A stretch of 57,610 bases of DNA from Roseibacillus ishigakijimensis (GTDB lineage: Bacteria; Verrucomicrobiota; Verrucomicrobiia; Verrucomicrobiales; Akkermansiaceae): assembly GCF_016595415.1 (NCBI RefSeq), contig NZ_JAENIO010000027.1, positions 1 through 57,610 on the forward strand, in the 5' to 3' direction. This document shows positions 16,545 through 25,068 of the stretch, one piece after another. Every line of letters starts with the position of its first letter. Within the stretch, counting starts at the first letter, position 1. The translations under genes and the position numbers were made by a program. Below the pieces are notes generated by a model, which was not told the origin of the DNA, did not search any database, and saw only the letters and a list, made by a program, of their open reading frames with translations.

Positions 16545-16730
16545 CGTCCTGACAGTTAACTAAACTTCGCCCGTGGCTGTCAAATCCACAGGACAGATTT
16601 TTCGCCATCTTTCTGCCCCCGCATTCATGGTCATTACAAACAAGCGACGATTTTCTCCCCAAAAGAAGGAATATTGTCCCCTCCCACCCCGATTAAGGAG
16701 TAGACTCTAAAAAACCACCCTCTCGAAATC

Positions 16731-17342
16731 ATGACCACAACCCCACGAAAATCCCTCCCCCGTGTCCGCCGCTGGCGCATTCCCCTCCTCATCCTCGCCC
16801 TCCTCGGTTTGGGCGTGCTGGCAGCCGGGGCCGCCCTCTGGTGGTTCAACCGCCCCATTCAGGCCACCGTCCTGACACCGCCCGAAAAAGCCGTGCTGGA
16901 GGAGAAAATGACCGCGCTGGAGGAAGCCCCCCCGACTTCCCCCGGCTACACCCCCGGCGACAAGGAAATCATTCTCAGTGAACGCGAGCTCAATGGCCTC
17001 ATCCACGAAAACACCCAGCTGGGCGATCAGCTCAAATTGGAGCTGGCCAAGGATGCCGTGCATGCCCGCCTCAGCCTCGATATCCCGGAGGACTTTCCCC
17101 TCATGGCTGGCAAGAAGCTCAAAGGCCGGGCCCGCTTTCTCGTTAAAGACGCCAGCGAGGCTCCCGCGCTCATCCTCGAAGATCTGACCCTCTGGGGCAT
17201 TTCCCTACCCAATGCCTGGCTCGGCGATCTGAAAGGACAGAATCTACTCGCCAACCTGCTCAGCAGCGATGGTTCCTCCCTCGCCGGGGTGGAAGAGATC
17301 TCCATCGACGCGGGCCAACTGGTCATTCGCCTGGCGGAGTAG
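16731..17342 (+). CDS. Signal-anchored protein of unknown function, weakly YpmS/DUF2140-like
   Basis: A 203-residue protein with a basic start (RVRRWR), one membrane anchor (IPLLILALLGLGVLAAGAALWWF), and an extracytoplasmic domain. That domain contains LSERELNGLIHENT, which resembles the ElN element of DUF2140/YpmS-type proteins, then alternating beta segments. It precedes the DUF4340-type gene by 59 nt with a hairpin between. I cannot assign a biochemical role. It could take part in envelope lipid or polysaccharide handling, as is suspected for related families. Confidence 0.6.
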   Translation: MTTTPRKSLPRVRRWRIPLLILALLGLGVLAAGAALWWFNRPIQATVLTPPEKAVLEEKMTALEEAPPTSPGYTPGDKEIILSERELNGLIHENTQLGDQLKLELAKDAVHARLSLDIPEDFPLMAGKKLKGRARFLVKDASEAPALILEDLTLWGISLPNAWLGDLKGQNLLANLLSSDGSSLAGVEEISIDAGQLVIRLAE

Positions 17343-17370
17343 CCCGCCCCCATCCTTTCTGAAAATGCGG

Positions 17371-17396
17371 TTGCTCCCCGGCCTCCGAGGGAGCAA
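17371..17396 (+). promoter_or_regulatory. Hairpin sequestering the Shine-Dalgarno of the DUF4340 gene
   Basis: A perfect 8-bp stem TTGCTCCC / GGGAGCAA with a 10-nt loop. The 3' arm GGGAG is the only Shine-Dalgarno-like sequence in front of the start at 17402, 8 nt away, so folding would hide it. No T-run follows, so it is not a terminator. Confidence 0.5.
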
Positions 17397-17401
17397 GCTC
17401 A

Positions 17402-19333
17402 GTGCCGATGTCTTCCAAAGTCCTTACCGTCTTTCTTGCGGTCCTCGCTCTGGCCAGCGGGGCGATGGCCTTTCTCCATTTTACCCAAAAGAATCTCGCC
17501 AGCTTGTTCGGGGAGCCGGCCCTGCCAACCGAAAGTCTTCTTTTCGCGCTCAACCCAAGCGAAATCCGGCAGATCACCATCACCACCCCCCAGGGAAGCC
17601 ATGACTATGAAGAGCGGCAAGGCCAGTGGCTGCTCAAGAACGGCTCCACCCTGGACCGGGCCGACTACCGGGTGCTGGAGACCCTGCTGGCCTTCTCTGC
17701 CGACCTCACGGTGCTGGAGAGCCTCCCAGCAAAAAACAACGACCTCAAGGCCATGGGCCTGGACCCCGCCTTGGCCACCATCACCTTGACCAATGGCGAC
17801 GGAGAGGAAGTCGCCAGCTACCACCTGGGAGAACGGGCCCCCTGGCAATCCCTGCGACCCGCCAAAGACCAGTTCAGCCAACCCTACAACCAATCCAGCC
17901 TCTACCTGCGCCCCCGCGGAAGCGACCATCTCTACCTCTGCACCTCCCCCTATCTGGATGAAGTGGTGGCCAATGGCTTCCGCCGCCAGCGCGACCTGCG
18001 CCCCTTCTTCTTTCCTCCCGAGCTGCTGGCAGAAGTCACCATCACCCGCCCCAATGGCAAACTGGTCCTCGCCCGCGAAAGCCCGGTCGACGGCTGGCAA
18101 ATCGAAAAACCCTTCAAGCTCGATGCCGATCCCACTGCAGCCGCCGAGCTGGTGGCCGGTCTCTACAATCTCACCGCACGCAAAGCCCTCAACAAACCCG
18201 CCCCTCCCCTGGATGAAACAGCCTTGGAGCTCGCCTTGCGCTTCTTCTCGCTGGACGGCACCATCCACGAGACCCCAGTGACCCTCTCCCTGGCCGAGCC
18301 GGAGCCCGATGAACACAGCTACTACATCGGCCGCCTGGATGACTGGCGAAGCGCCATTGAGTTCGAGATCCCCCGCGCGGCCACCGATGAGCACCCGGGA
18401 GTGGATGCCCTCCCCCTCACCCTTGAGCGCCTGCGCGGGGCCCGCCTTTCCGGACTCGATCTGCGCTACTTGAAAAAACTCACCATCCGCACCCCCGAGC
18501 TGGCCACTCCGCTGGAAATCGAAGTGGCCAAGAGCCCCATCTCAGGAGAAATGCGCGTGCAACGCACCCTCGCTGGTCGCACCGAACCCGCTAACGAACT
18601 CACCTTCTACAATGTGAAAAAAACCCTGCTCGCTGACGAAGGCGTGAGCGCGGTGGCCGATGCGGTGGAAGACTTTTCCTCCTACGGCTTGGACCAGCCC
18701 ATCCTCGTCCTCGCTATGGAACTCTTCGACGGCACTCGCGAGACTCTCTTTTTTGGCGAGGTGATCGATGAAGAAGGCATTCCCCACTACTACTTCCGTC
18801 GCAATGAAGCCCGCAGCGTGCTGGAACTCCAGTCCAATGCCTTCTACAATCTGGCCACCCGCCCCTACCAGTGGCGCGATGCCCTGGTGTGGAACTTCAA
18901 CATGATCGACCTCAAGACCTTGCGCTTGGAAACCAGCGGATCTCCCGCTCTTACCCTCAAATACAGCGACTTGGCACAAACCTGGGAAGCGCGCATTGAG
19001 AACGAGGACGTCACCGCCCTGCTCAACGAAAACCGGGCCAATCGCTACCTCGAAACGCTGGAAAGCTTGAGCGCGGTCCGCTGGCTGGGACCGGACCACC
19101 GCCCGGCCCAGCTCGCTCTGGAAAGCCCGGTCTACACCCTCACCGCGCTTTTCGATAAACCCGACGACGAGGAGATCATCATCGAGAGCAAACAGCTTTC
19201 CCTCGCCGGGGCCGCCAGCCAATCCGGCAGCAGCCCTTTCTACTATGGCAAAATCGAGAACGATCCCAACTACTTCATTCTCGACCTGGCCACCGTGCGG
19301 AAACTGGCCCAGCCCCTTCTGGAGCAGGAATGA
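17402..19333 (+). CDS. DUF4340 domain protein, membrane-anchored
   Basis: A 643-residue protein with an N-terminal signal anchor (VLTVFLAVLALASGAMAFLHF) and a long extracytoplasmic region. The pattern PSEIRQITITTPQGSHDYEERQGQWLLKNGSTLDRADYRVLETLLAFSADL matches DUF4340, seen in proteins often encoded beside GldG-type ABC transporter genes. No ABC transporter gene is in this window. The module seems to recur: similar VxxxLETLESLSAVRWLG and YTLTALF segments appear near the C-terminus. The start is GTG at 17402 or ATG at 17408; the GTG has the better spacing (8 nt) from GGGAG, which is held in a hairpin. Probable operon with the preceding anchored protein. Confidence 0.75.
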   Translation: MPMSSKVLTVFLAVLALASGAMAFLHFTQKNLASLFGEPALPTESLLFALNPSEIRQITITTPQGSHDYEERQGQWLLKNGSTLDRADYRVLETLLAFSADLTVLESLPAKNNDLKAMGLDPALATITLTNGDGEEVASYHLGERAPWQSLRPAKDQFSQPYNQSSLYLRPRGSDHLYLCTSPYLDEVVANGFRRQRDLRPFFFPPELLAEVTITRPNGKLVLARESPVDGWQIEKPFKLDADPTAAAELVAGLYNLTARKALNKPAPPLDETALELALRFFSLDGTIHETPVTLSLAEPEPDEHSYYIGRLDDWRSAIEFEIPRAATDEHPGVDALPLTLERLRGARLSGLDLRYLKKLTIRTPELATPLEIEVAKSPISGEMRVQRTLAGRTEPANELTFYNVKKTLLADEGVSAVADAVEDFSSYGLDQPILVLAMELFDGTRETLFFGEVIDEEGIPHYYFRRNEARSVLELQSNAFYNLATRPYQWRDALVWNFNMIDLKTLRLETSGSPALTLKYSDLAQTWEARIENEDVTALLNENRANRYLETLESLSAVRWLGPDHRPAQLALESPVYTLTALFDKPDDEEIIIESKQLSLAGAASQSGSSPFYYGKIENDPNYFILDLATVRKLAQPLLEQE

Positions 19334-19373
19334 CTGCGGCGGGCACCTCCCCCACCCGGTGGCCGCGAACGGG

Positions 19374-19808
19374 CTAGGCCCACCCCGGCAGCTCCATCTC
19401 GAAGCGAGGAATAGGGACAGAGATGCGGCGTCCGCTTTCCGTCAGGCCGTAAAATGCCCCTTCGGCCCAACCCTTAGCCGCGAGGACGTGGTAACTATTG
19501 TAGGAAAAGCGCTCGCCCGGCCCCAATGAGGGCTGCTCCCCCACGATGCCATCCCCTTCCAAAACGAACACCTCGCTCTCCTCGCGGACGATCCACTTTC
19601 TTCCGAAAAAGGTGATCTCCTCGCTGCCTTCGTTGAGAATAGTGATGAAGTAGACGAAGGGATGAGGTTTATCCTCGGGTGCGTCCAAGCTGGGCACGTA
19701 AACCACCTCGCTCACGTCCACGGAGAGTCCCGCCATTTCCTGCCAATGTCCTGCCACGGGATCACTCTTGCCTTGCCAACCCCTTTTGCCAAGTCCCCAG
19801 GCAGGCAT
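19374..19808 (-). CDS. apaG: ApaG domain protein
   Basis: A fibronectin-type beta-sandwich protein of the ApaG family; exact role not established. The core runs from SVDVSEVVYVPSLDAPED through FVYFITILNEGSEEITFFGRKWIV, the VVGEGVVGEQP-like segment DGIVGEQPSLGPGERFSYNS, to the C-terminal ISVPIPRFEMELP. I choose the ATG at 19808 because GGAGG lies 9 nt upstream and it falls 16 nt after the yfcH stop. The ATG at 19736 would give a more usual 120-residue protein but has poor spacing. Second gene after yfcH. Confidence 0.88.
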   Translation of the reverse strand: MPAWGLGKRGWQGKSDPVAGHWQEMAGLSVDVSEVVYVPSLDAPEDKPHPFVYFITILNEGSEEITFFGRKWIVREESEVFVLEGDGIVGEQPSLGPGERFSYNSYHVLAAKGWAEGAFYGLTESGRRISVPIPRFEMELPGWA

Positions 19809-19824
19809 GTCCCGCTTCCTCCCC

Positions 19825-20697
19825 TCAGGAAGAAAGGGCCTCCAGGAGCGCCCGTGGATTGGCATAGGCAAATTGATAGCCCGTCTCTTGCAACACCTTC
19901 GGCTCCACCCGTTGGCTGGATAAGAGCGCGCTACTGAATCCGCCCAAGACCACCTTGAGGGCAAGGGCCGGGACCGGAAAAAGCGTGGGCCGGTGCATGA
20001 CTTCTCCCAACATACGGGTCATTTCGCCGTTGGTCACCGCCCCAGGCGCCACCAGATTCATGGGCCCCACCACCTCATCAGTTTCCAGAGCATGCACCAT
20101 CCCGCCAGCCACATCGTCCAGATGAACCGGGGACCAATACTGCCGGCCATCGCCCAATCTCCCCCCGAGCCCCCACTGGAAGACCTGCTGCAGGCGCTCC
20201 CAAGCCGGAGCCCCCGGCCCCAGAACCACTCCGATTCGCCCCAACACCACCCGCACCTCGAGAGCTTCCGCCTCCCGGGCCGCCGCCTCCCATTCCAGAC
20301 ACAGGCGTGCGAGATAATCCGGGCCCGCCTCCTCGCCCTCAGTGAGGAGCTCCTCCCCCCGATCGCCGTAATAGCCCACCGCCGAGGCATTGAGCAAGAC
20401 GCGGGGTCTCTCCTCAGCCGCCATCGCCGCCAGACTGGCTACGATTCTTTCCGTTACTCCAATGCGGCTCTCGTGAAATTTCTCCCGATTCTTCTGGGTC
20501 CAACGTTTGTCGATGGCCTCCCCGGCCACATTGACCACCCCGTCCAGGCCTCCAAAGCCATCGTCCAGAGACCGCCATTCCCCTTCTCGTCCCTCGGGGG
20601 CACGACTAAACCCAACCCACTGGTGATGAGAAGATTCAAGTTTCCCACGCAAGGCCTTCCCCAGCAGTCCCGCAGCTCCCACGATGCCAATTTTCAT
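19825..20697 (-). CDS. TIGR01777-type NAD-dependent epimerase/dehydratase (YfcH-like)
   Basis: A short-chain dehydrogenase-fold protein of 290 residues. The Rossmann glycine motif GIVGAAGLLG opens the protein. Family features LLNASAVGYYGDRGEE, WSPVHLDDVA and a C-terminal DUF1731-like segment (ALALKVVLGGFSSALLSSQRVEPKVLQETGYQFAYANPRAL) identify the YfcH group. Substrate is unknown. The start at 20697 leaves TTGAGC exactly 35 nt upstream with TATGCT 17 nt later, one of the better examples of the leaderless geometry here. Transcribed with apaG and divergent from lptD. Confidence 0.9.
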   Translation of the reverse strand: MKIGIVGAAGLLGKALRGKLESSHHQWVGFSRAPEGREGEWRSLDDGFGGLDGVVNVAGEAIDKRWTQKNREKFHESRIGVTERIVASLAAMAAEERPRVLLNASAVGYYGDRGEELLTEGEEAGPDYLARLCLEWEAAAREAEALEVRVVLGRIGVVLGPGAPAWERLQQVFQWGLGGRLGDGRQYWSPVHLDDVAGGMVHALETDEVVGPMNLVAPGAVTNGEMTRMLGEVMHRPTLFPVPALALKVVLGGFSSALLSSQRVEPKVLQETGYQFAYANPRALLEALSS

Positions 20698-20703
20698 GCC
20701 CCC

Positions 20704-20732
20704 AGCATAGCCCCGTTTTCCCTTCCGCTCAA
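20704..20732 (-). promoter_or_regulatory. Candidate yfcH-apaG promoter at leaderless spacing
   Basis: TTGAGC (20727-20732), 17-nt spacer, TATGCT (20704-20709), 6 nt to the yfcH ATG. The first T of the hexamer is 35 nt from the A of ATG. Confidence 0.55.
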
Positions 20733-20796
20733 TCTTACGCAAGCCCCCGCGCCCGCGCCCCCTTCTCCTCATGTCCAAGAAGCAGAAAACTCTGTC

Positions 20797-20825
20797 TTTA
20801 CAGGTTCGAGCCCACTTCGGAGACT
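20797..20825 (+). promoter_or_regulatory. Candidate lptD promoter at leaderless spacing
   Basis: TTTACA (20797-20802), 17-nt spacer, GAGACT (20820-20825), 6 nt to the lptD ATG at 20832. The -35 box matches five of six consensus bases and the -10 is weak. Confidence 0.45.
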
Positions 20826-20831
20826 CCGCCC

Positions 20832-23297
20832 ATGGACGACAGGTTGAGGACTCTTTTGATGCTTTCGCTGGCGGCGGCGCTCCCCTCGACCGCTCAAAAC
20901 CGGGCCAATGCCCCCGCCCAGACCATTCCCACCCTCCCCGAACCTGAAACGAGCGCCCAACCAGGGGAAGGGCTGCTAATGCCGGAGACCGGCCTGCCCA
21001 ATGGCTTTTCCTTCCGCGCCGACCAACTGGAATTGGTGGAGGGGGACTCCATCAAGCTCGCTGCCAGCGGCAACATTCTTCTACGCACCAATCGCGGCGA
21101 CGTGCTGCGCTCGCAAAAGGCCTTCCTCGACTACTCCGAGGAGGCCAACTCGGCGGCCACCTTTTCCGGCCATGTCCGCCTGCGCTCGGACAATGGCATC
21201 GAAATTTTCGCCGACCGGGCCCATCTCGATGAGGAAAGGAAGAGCATTGTCTTCAGTGGCAATGTCTCCGCCTACCAAGGCACGGCCCTTCACCGGGGGG
21301 AAGAGGTCATCTACCAATACGAACGCAAAGAACTCAATACCCGCAACTTGCGCACCTCTTTCGCCCCTCTTTTGCTCGAGGCCGGACAGTTTCAAGCCCA
21401 AGAGCGCGAGGAAGGCAACTTCTACCAAGGACGCAACGCCGGAGTCACCACCCACGATGCCGAGAAACCGAACTACTGGATGCGGGGCGATGAAGTGACC
21501 GTGATTCCCGGGGAATCGGTTCACTTTCGCAACCTCCGCTTCTACGCCGCCGACCGGCAGGTCTTCTGGCTTCCCGGGCTCACGCAGGACTTCGATGGCG
21601 AGTTCAATTACCGCCCCACCCCGGGTATCCGCTCCAACTGGGGACCCTACCTCCTCAACCAATACAGCCATGACTTCGGTGGCTTGGAGGATCCGGCCAC
21701 CGGCCTCAAAAATGACCCCACCCACGAAGCCACCTGGCACTTTGATCTCTACGGCCAACGAGGGGTCGGGCTCGGCTTGGACCTCGATTCCTATGCCCGC
21801 AAAGACAATCCCAATCTGGGCTGGATCTCGGGCTATCACATCTATGACCTCGACCCCGGCGAACAGCGTTCGTCCGAATCCCGGGACGGCTTTGACGACC
21901 CGAATCGCTACTATTTGCAAGCGAGACAACGAATCGATGCCAATTGGCTCCCCGGCGCGGAGGGCTTCATCGATCTGAATAGCACCTTGCTCTCAGACCG
22001 CTTCTTCATGGAAGACTTCCGGCCTCGCGACTACACCACCGACTACCAACCCGACAACACCCTCATCTTCTCCCAAGCCTGGGAGGAATCTCAGCTCCTG
22101 ACCGCGTGGACCCGCTTTCGCCTCAACGAGCACTATCAAAGTGACTTGAGACTTCCCGAAGTGGTCCTCGACCAGGTGCGCCGCCCCATTCTCGGCTCCG
22201 CCCTTTTGCATGAAAGCCAGAACATGGTCGGACTTTACCGCGAAGAATTGGCCGATTTCCGCGAAGAGCGATTGCGGCGCGAGTTTGCCCAACCGGCCAC
22301 CACCGCCGCCCGCCGCCGTCAAATCGAAGGCATTCTAGCCGATACCGGTTTTGCCCGCTTTCACACTTACCACGAGATTTCCTATCCTCTCACCTTGGAT
22401 TCCGGGCTGCACCTGACACCCCGCCTCGGGGCTGGCCACACCCGCTACCACGATGTGCAGGGCCCGCTCGATAGCGAAAGCCGCACCCACCTGCATCTCT
22501 CGGTGGACGCCTCCCTCAAGTTCACCCGCCAATATCCCGATTGGATTTCCCAAAAATGGGGGCTGGACTCGGCCCTCCACGTCTTTCAGCCCTACGCCAC
22601 CGCGACCTCCCTCACCACCGACAATCTGGATGCCTCCCTGCGGCCCATTGATCGCCTCACCCCTTCCACCCGCCCCCGCGCTCTCCACCTGGGCCGCTTC
22701 TCCGCCATCGACGACTTTGCCGATTGGCAGATTCTCCGCCTCGGCACCCGCAACCGCATCCTGACCCGCCGCAATGGCTCTTCCCACCAATGGCTCGAGG
22801 TCGACTCCTACATCGATATCTTCGGCAACGACCCCGAGTTCGACCGCGCGGTGTCCAACTTCTACACCGATGTTCACTGGTCACCCCTCCCGTGGCTGGA
22901 CCTCACCTTGGAAACGCAAATCCCCCTCTTCTCTTCCTCCAACTTCACCGAAATCGCTACCGGGGTGGACTTCATGCTCGATGAAAATACCGAGCTCTCC
23001 CTCAATCACCGCTTCCTCCACGATCACCCCATTTTACGCGACTCCAATCGGCTGGAATTCAACGCCTATCATCGCTTCAACGAAGAATGGGGCCTGGGCG
23101 CGACCCAGCGTTGGGAGTTTGAGGACAGCACCTTGGAATTCCAAGAATACAGCCTGCACCGCAACCTCGATTCCTGGATTTTCACCATGGGCCTCTTCTC
23201 TCGCGACAACTCCGGAGAGACCGAATACGGGCTTCTTTTCGGGCTCACTTTGACAGACTTTCCCACTGTCTCCCTCCCCCTGCAAGTTGACAATTAG
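20832..23297 (+). CDS. lptD: LPS-assembly outer-membrane protein LptD-like
   Basis: Outer-membrane beta-barrel that inserts lipopolysaccharide into the outer leaflet. An N-terminal signal sequence (LRTLLMLSLAAALPSTAQ) is followed by an OstA/LptA-like periplasmic domain, roughly residues 60-200, with the repeated FRADQLELVEGDSIKLAASGNI and SGNVSAY elements. The LptD transition YWMRGDEVTVIPGESVHFRNLRFYAADRQVFWLP comes next. The remaining ~550 residues show alternating aromatic/hydrophobic strands typical of a barrel. Length 821 fits the family. The LptD-specific disulfide cysteines are not obvious. Its presence supports a diderm envelope with LPS or a similar glycolipid. Confidence 0.88.
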   Translation: MDDRLRTLLMLSLAAALPSTAQNRANAPAQTIPTLPEPETSAQPGEGLLMPETGLPNGFSFRADQLELVEGDSIKLAASGNILLRTNRGDVLRSQKAFLDYSEEANSAATFSGHVRLRSDNGIEIFADRAHLDEERKSIVFSGNVSAYQGTALHRGEEVIYQYERKELNTRNLRTSFAPLLLEAGQFQAQEREEGNFYQGRNAGVTTHDAEKPNYWMRGDEVTVIPGESVHFRNLRFYAADRQVFWLPGLTQDFDGEFNYRPTPGIRSNWGPYLLNQYSHDFGGLEDPATGLKNDPTHEATWHFDLYGQRGVGLGLDLDSYARKDNPNLGWISGYHIYDLDPGEQRSSESRDGFDDPNRYYLQARQRIDANWLPGAEGFIDLNSTLLSDRFFMEDFRPRDYTTDYQPDNTLIFSQAWEESQLLTAWTRFRLNEHYQSDLRLPEVVLDQVRRPILGSALLHESQNMVGLYREELADFREERLRREFAQPATTAARRRQIEGILADTGFARFHTYHEISYPLTLDSGLHLTPRLGAGHTRYHDVQGPLDSESRTHLHLSVDASLKFTRQYPDWISQKWGLDSALHVFQPYATATSLTTDNLDASLRPIDRLTPSTRPRALHLGRFSAIDDFADWQILRLGTRNRILTRRNGSSHQWLEVDSYIDIFGNDPEFDRAVSNFYTDVHWSPLPWLDLTLETQIPLFSSSNFTEIATGVDFMLDENTELSLNHRFLHDHPILRDSNRLEFNAYHRFNEEWGLGATQRWEFEDSTLEFQEYSLHRNLDSWIFTMGLFSRDNSGETEYGLLFGLTLTDFPTVSLPLQVDN

Positions 23298-23315
23298 CGC
23301 TTGCTCCCGAAAGTA
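23287..23315 (+). promoter_or_regulatory. Candidate nitroreductase promoter at leaderless spacing
   Basis: TTGACA (23287-23292) embedded in the last codons of lptD, 17-nt spacer, weak AAAGTA, then 6 nt to the ATG at 23322. The hexamer begins exactly 35 nt before the start codon. Confidence 0.45.
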
Positions 23316-23321
23316 GGCGCC

Positions 23322-23969
23322 ATGCCGACCTTATCCAACGAGCAACTCATCGAGGCCTTCAACTGGCGTTACGCCACCAAAATTTTCGACCCGACGCGCA
23401 CCCTCTCTCCAGAAGATTGGGCCACCTTGAAGGAGTCGTTGCGCCTCTCCCCCTCCTCCTTCGGCCTGCAGCCCTGGCATTTTGTCAGCATCACCTCTGC
23501 GGAAATCAAAGCCCGCCTCCTGCCCCACAGCTGGGGTCAGGTGCAGATCACGGACTGCTCGCACCTGGTCGTCCTGTGCACCCGCACCGATATCGACGAC
23601 GATTTCGTGGATTCCTTCATTGCCTCCACCGCTGCGCAACGCGGGGTCAGCAGCGAATCCCTGCAAGGCTACCGCAACGTGGTCGTCGACTTCATTCACC
23701 GCATGTCCATCGAAGAACGCATCCAATGGAGCAAGCAGCAAACCTATCTCGCCCTCCAGCGCCTGATGGATGCGGCGGCCCTCTTGGAAATCGATGCCTG
23801 CCCCATCGAAGGATTTATCCCGGGCAAATACGACGAGGAACTCGCCCTGCCCGACAAAAACCTGACCGCCAGTGTGTGCTGTGCCCTCGGCTATCGCTCC
23901 AGAGTGGACAAATACGCCGAACTGGCGAAATCTCGTTTCGCCAGCGAAGAGCTTTTCACCGAGCTCTAA
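23322..23969 (+). CDS. NAD(P)H nitroreductase family flavoprotein
   Basis: FMN-dependent oxidoreductase of the nitroreductase/NfsB family, 215 residues. Motifs: FNWRYATKIFDPTRTLSPED, RLSPSSFGLQPWHFV (FMN-binding Ser/Gln region), and a C-terminal KNLTASVCCALGYRSRVDKYAELAKSR. I use the ATG at 23322 (MPTLSNEQLIEAFNWRY) rather than the TTG at 23301, since the family N-terminus begins here. It follows lptD by 24 nt but has its own candidate promoter. Its stop abuts the stop of the convergent coiled-coil gene with no spacer. Physiological substrate is unknown. Confidence 0.9.
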   Translation: MPTLSNEQLIEAFNWRYATKIFDPTRTLSPEDWATLKESLRLSPSSFGLQPWHFVSITSAEIKARLLPHSWGQVQITDCSHLVVLCTRTDIDDDFVDSFIASTAAQRGVSSESLQGYRNVVVDFIHRMSIEERIQWSKQQTYLALQRLMDAAALLEIDACPIEGFIPGKYDEELALPDKNLTASVCCALGYRSRVDKYAELAKSRFASEELFTEL

Positions 23970-24899
23970 CTAGAACTGATAGTCTTCCGCCACCACGGCG
24001 TCCTCTTCCCCAGCTGACGACGCTTCCACCGCCGCCGCTGCGGTTGCCTCCACCTCCGCAGGGGTTTCCGCAGGGGCCGCAGGCGCGCCCAAGGCGGTCA
24101 CTTTCGCCGAAAAGGCAAGGAGGGCGACGAAGAGCAAAGCCAGCAAGCCCGCGAAAATCCACAAGCCTCGTTGGGTATTGCGCTCGAGGTCGCGCACCAC
24201 ACTCAGCACGTCGCCACTGGATTTCTCCATGCGCCGCGCGCTCTCGCGGGCTTCCTCTCCCGCTTCCTGGAAGCGCAAATCAATCTGTTGACCCAAGGCC
24301 CCCAAGCTGGCCTGAGTCCCTTGTTGACCGGAGGCAATCCCCGCCACCACCTCGGCAATGCGGTCCATCCCCACCTGCACCCCGTTCACTCCGGTCTGCA
24401 ATTGACCCACCCCCGTCTGGATTCCTTCCACCCCGGCTTGCAGCTGTCCCACTCCGCCTTCCACCCGATCCAGGTTTCCCAGCAAGGTCTCTTCCCGCCG
24501 GGCACTTTGAAGGGCGGACTCGTGGAGCACGCTCAGCGACTCCTCCGCCTTGACCTGGTGACTTTGGATGGTCGCAATTCCTTCCACCGCAGCAGGAAAG
24601 GGAGACAAAACCTTTGCCATAAGCTGCCGGTTTTTTTCCTCTTGATCAAAGCGCTCCCGGAACTCGTCGGCCGAGTCGAGCAGGGACTCATAAGTCACCC
24701 GCAGCTCCTGCAGCTCGGCCGTCAGCTTTTCCTCCCGGAGGCGGCGCTCTTTGCCAGCGCTCAACATGCGCTTCCACCAGGCCGTCTTTTTCTCCTCCTG
24801 CACCGCTGCGGCATCGAAGGCTGGAGTGTCGGCAGAGAGAGGAACCTCGGAAAAAGGCTCGGCGGATTTGGGAAAGGACGGCACGCTCATAGGATTCAT
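23970..24899 (-). CDS. Coiled-coil membrane protein with heptad repeat
   Basis: A 309-residue protein with no clear homology. Residues ~45-90 are a charged coiled coil (RRLREEKLTAELQELRVTYESLL). Around residues 145-185 come tandem 7-residue units of the form GVGQLQA, GVEGIQT, GVGQLQT, GVNGVQV, GMDRIAE. Then come amphipathic helix, a single membrane segment (GLWIFAGLLALLFVALLAFSA) and an Ala/Glu-rich C-terminal tail ending DYQF. The layout recalls methyl-accepting or apolipoprotein-like helical rods, but no signalling motif is present. TTGAGT lies 34 nt before the ATG. Between 24900 and 25008 I see nothing further. Confidence 0.7.
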   Translation of the reverse strand: MNPMSVPSFPKSAEPFSEVPLSADTPAFDAAAVQEEKKTAWWKRMLSAGKERRLREEKLTAELQELRVTYESLLDSADEFRERFDQEEKNRQLMAKVLSPFPAAVEGIATIQSHQVKAEESLSVLHESALQSARREETLLGNLDRVEGGVGQLQAGVEGIQTGVGQLQTGVNGVQVGMDRIAEVVAGIASGQQGTQASLGALGQQIDLRFQEAGEEARESARRMEKSSGDVLSVVRDLERNTQRGLWIFAGLLALLFVALLAFSAKVTALGAPAAPAETPAEVEATAAAAVEASSAGEEDAVVAEDYQF

Positions 24900-25008
24900 G
24901 GGGTCAGTAAATTGGAAAAGAAAAGAAACTCAATGCGGAGTTTAGCGTCGCCAGTCATAAGAAAGGCGCGCTCTCAAGTCAAACCCGCAGCTTGGCAAAA
25001 GAAGGCCC

Positions 25009-25038
25009 AAAAAAGCCCGGAGGTCTCCCCCCGGGCTG
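25009..25038 (-). terminator. Intrinsic terminator of the isomerase-hydrolase operon
   Basis: On the minus strand a stem of AGCCCGG / CCGGGCT is followed by TTTTTT. It lies 30 nt after the stop of the alpha/beta hydrolase, the last gene of the four-gene minus-strand operon. Confidence 0.85.
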
Positions 25039-25068
25039 GCAACAACGGTCAATCCTTCCGCAAGCGCG

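Noticed and set aside
20803-20819. tRNA T-arm-like sequence GGTTCGAGCCC upstream of lptD
   Set aside because: No matching T-stem, D-arm or anticodon arm is present around it; it lies in the spacer of the candidate lptD promoter.
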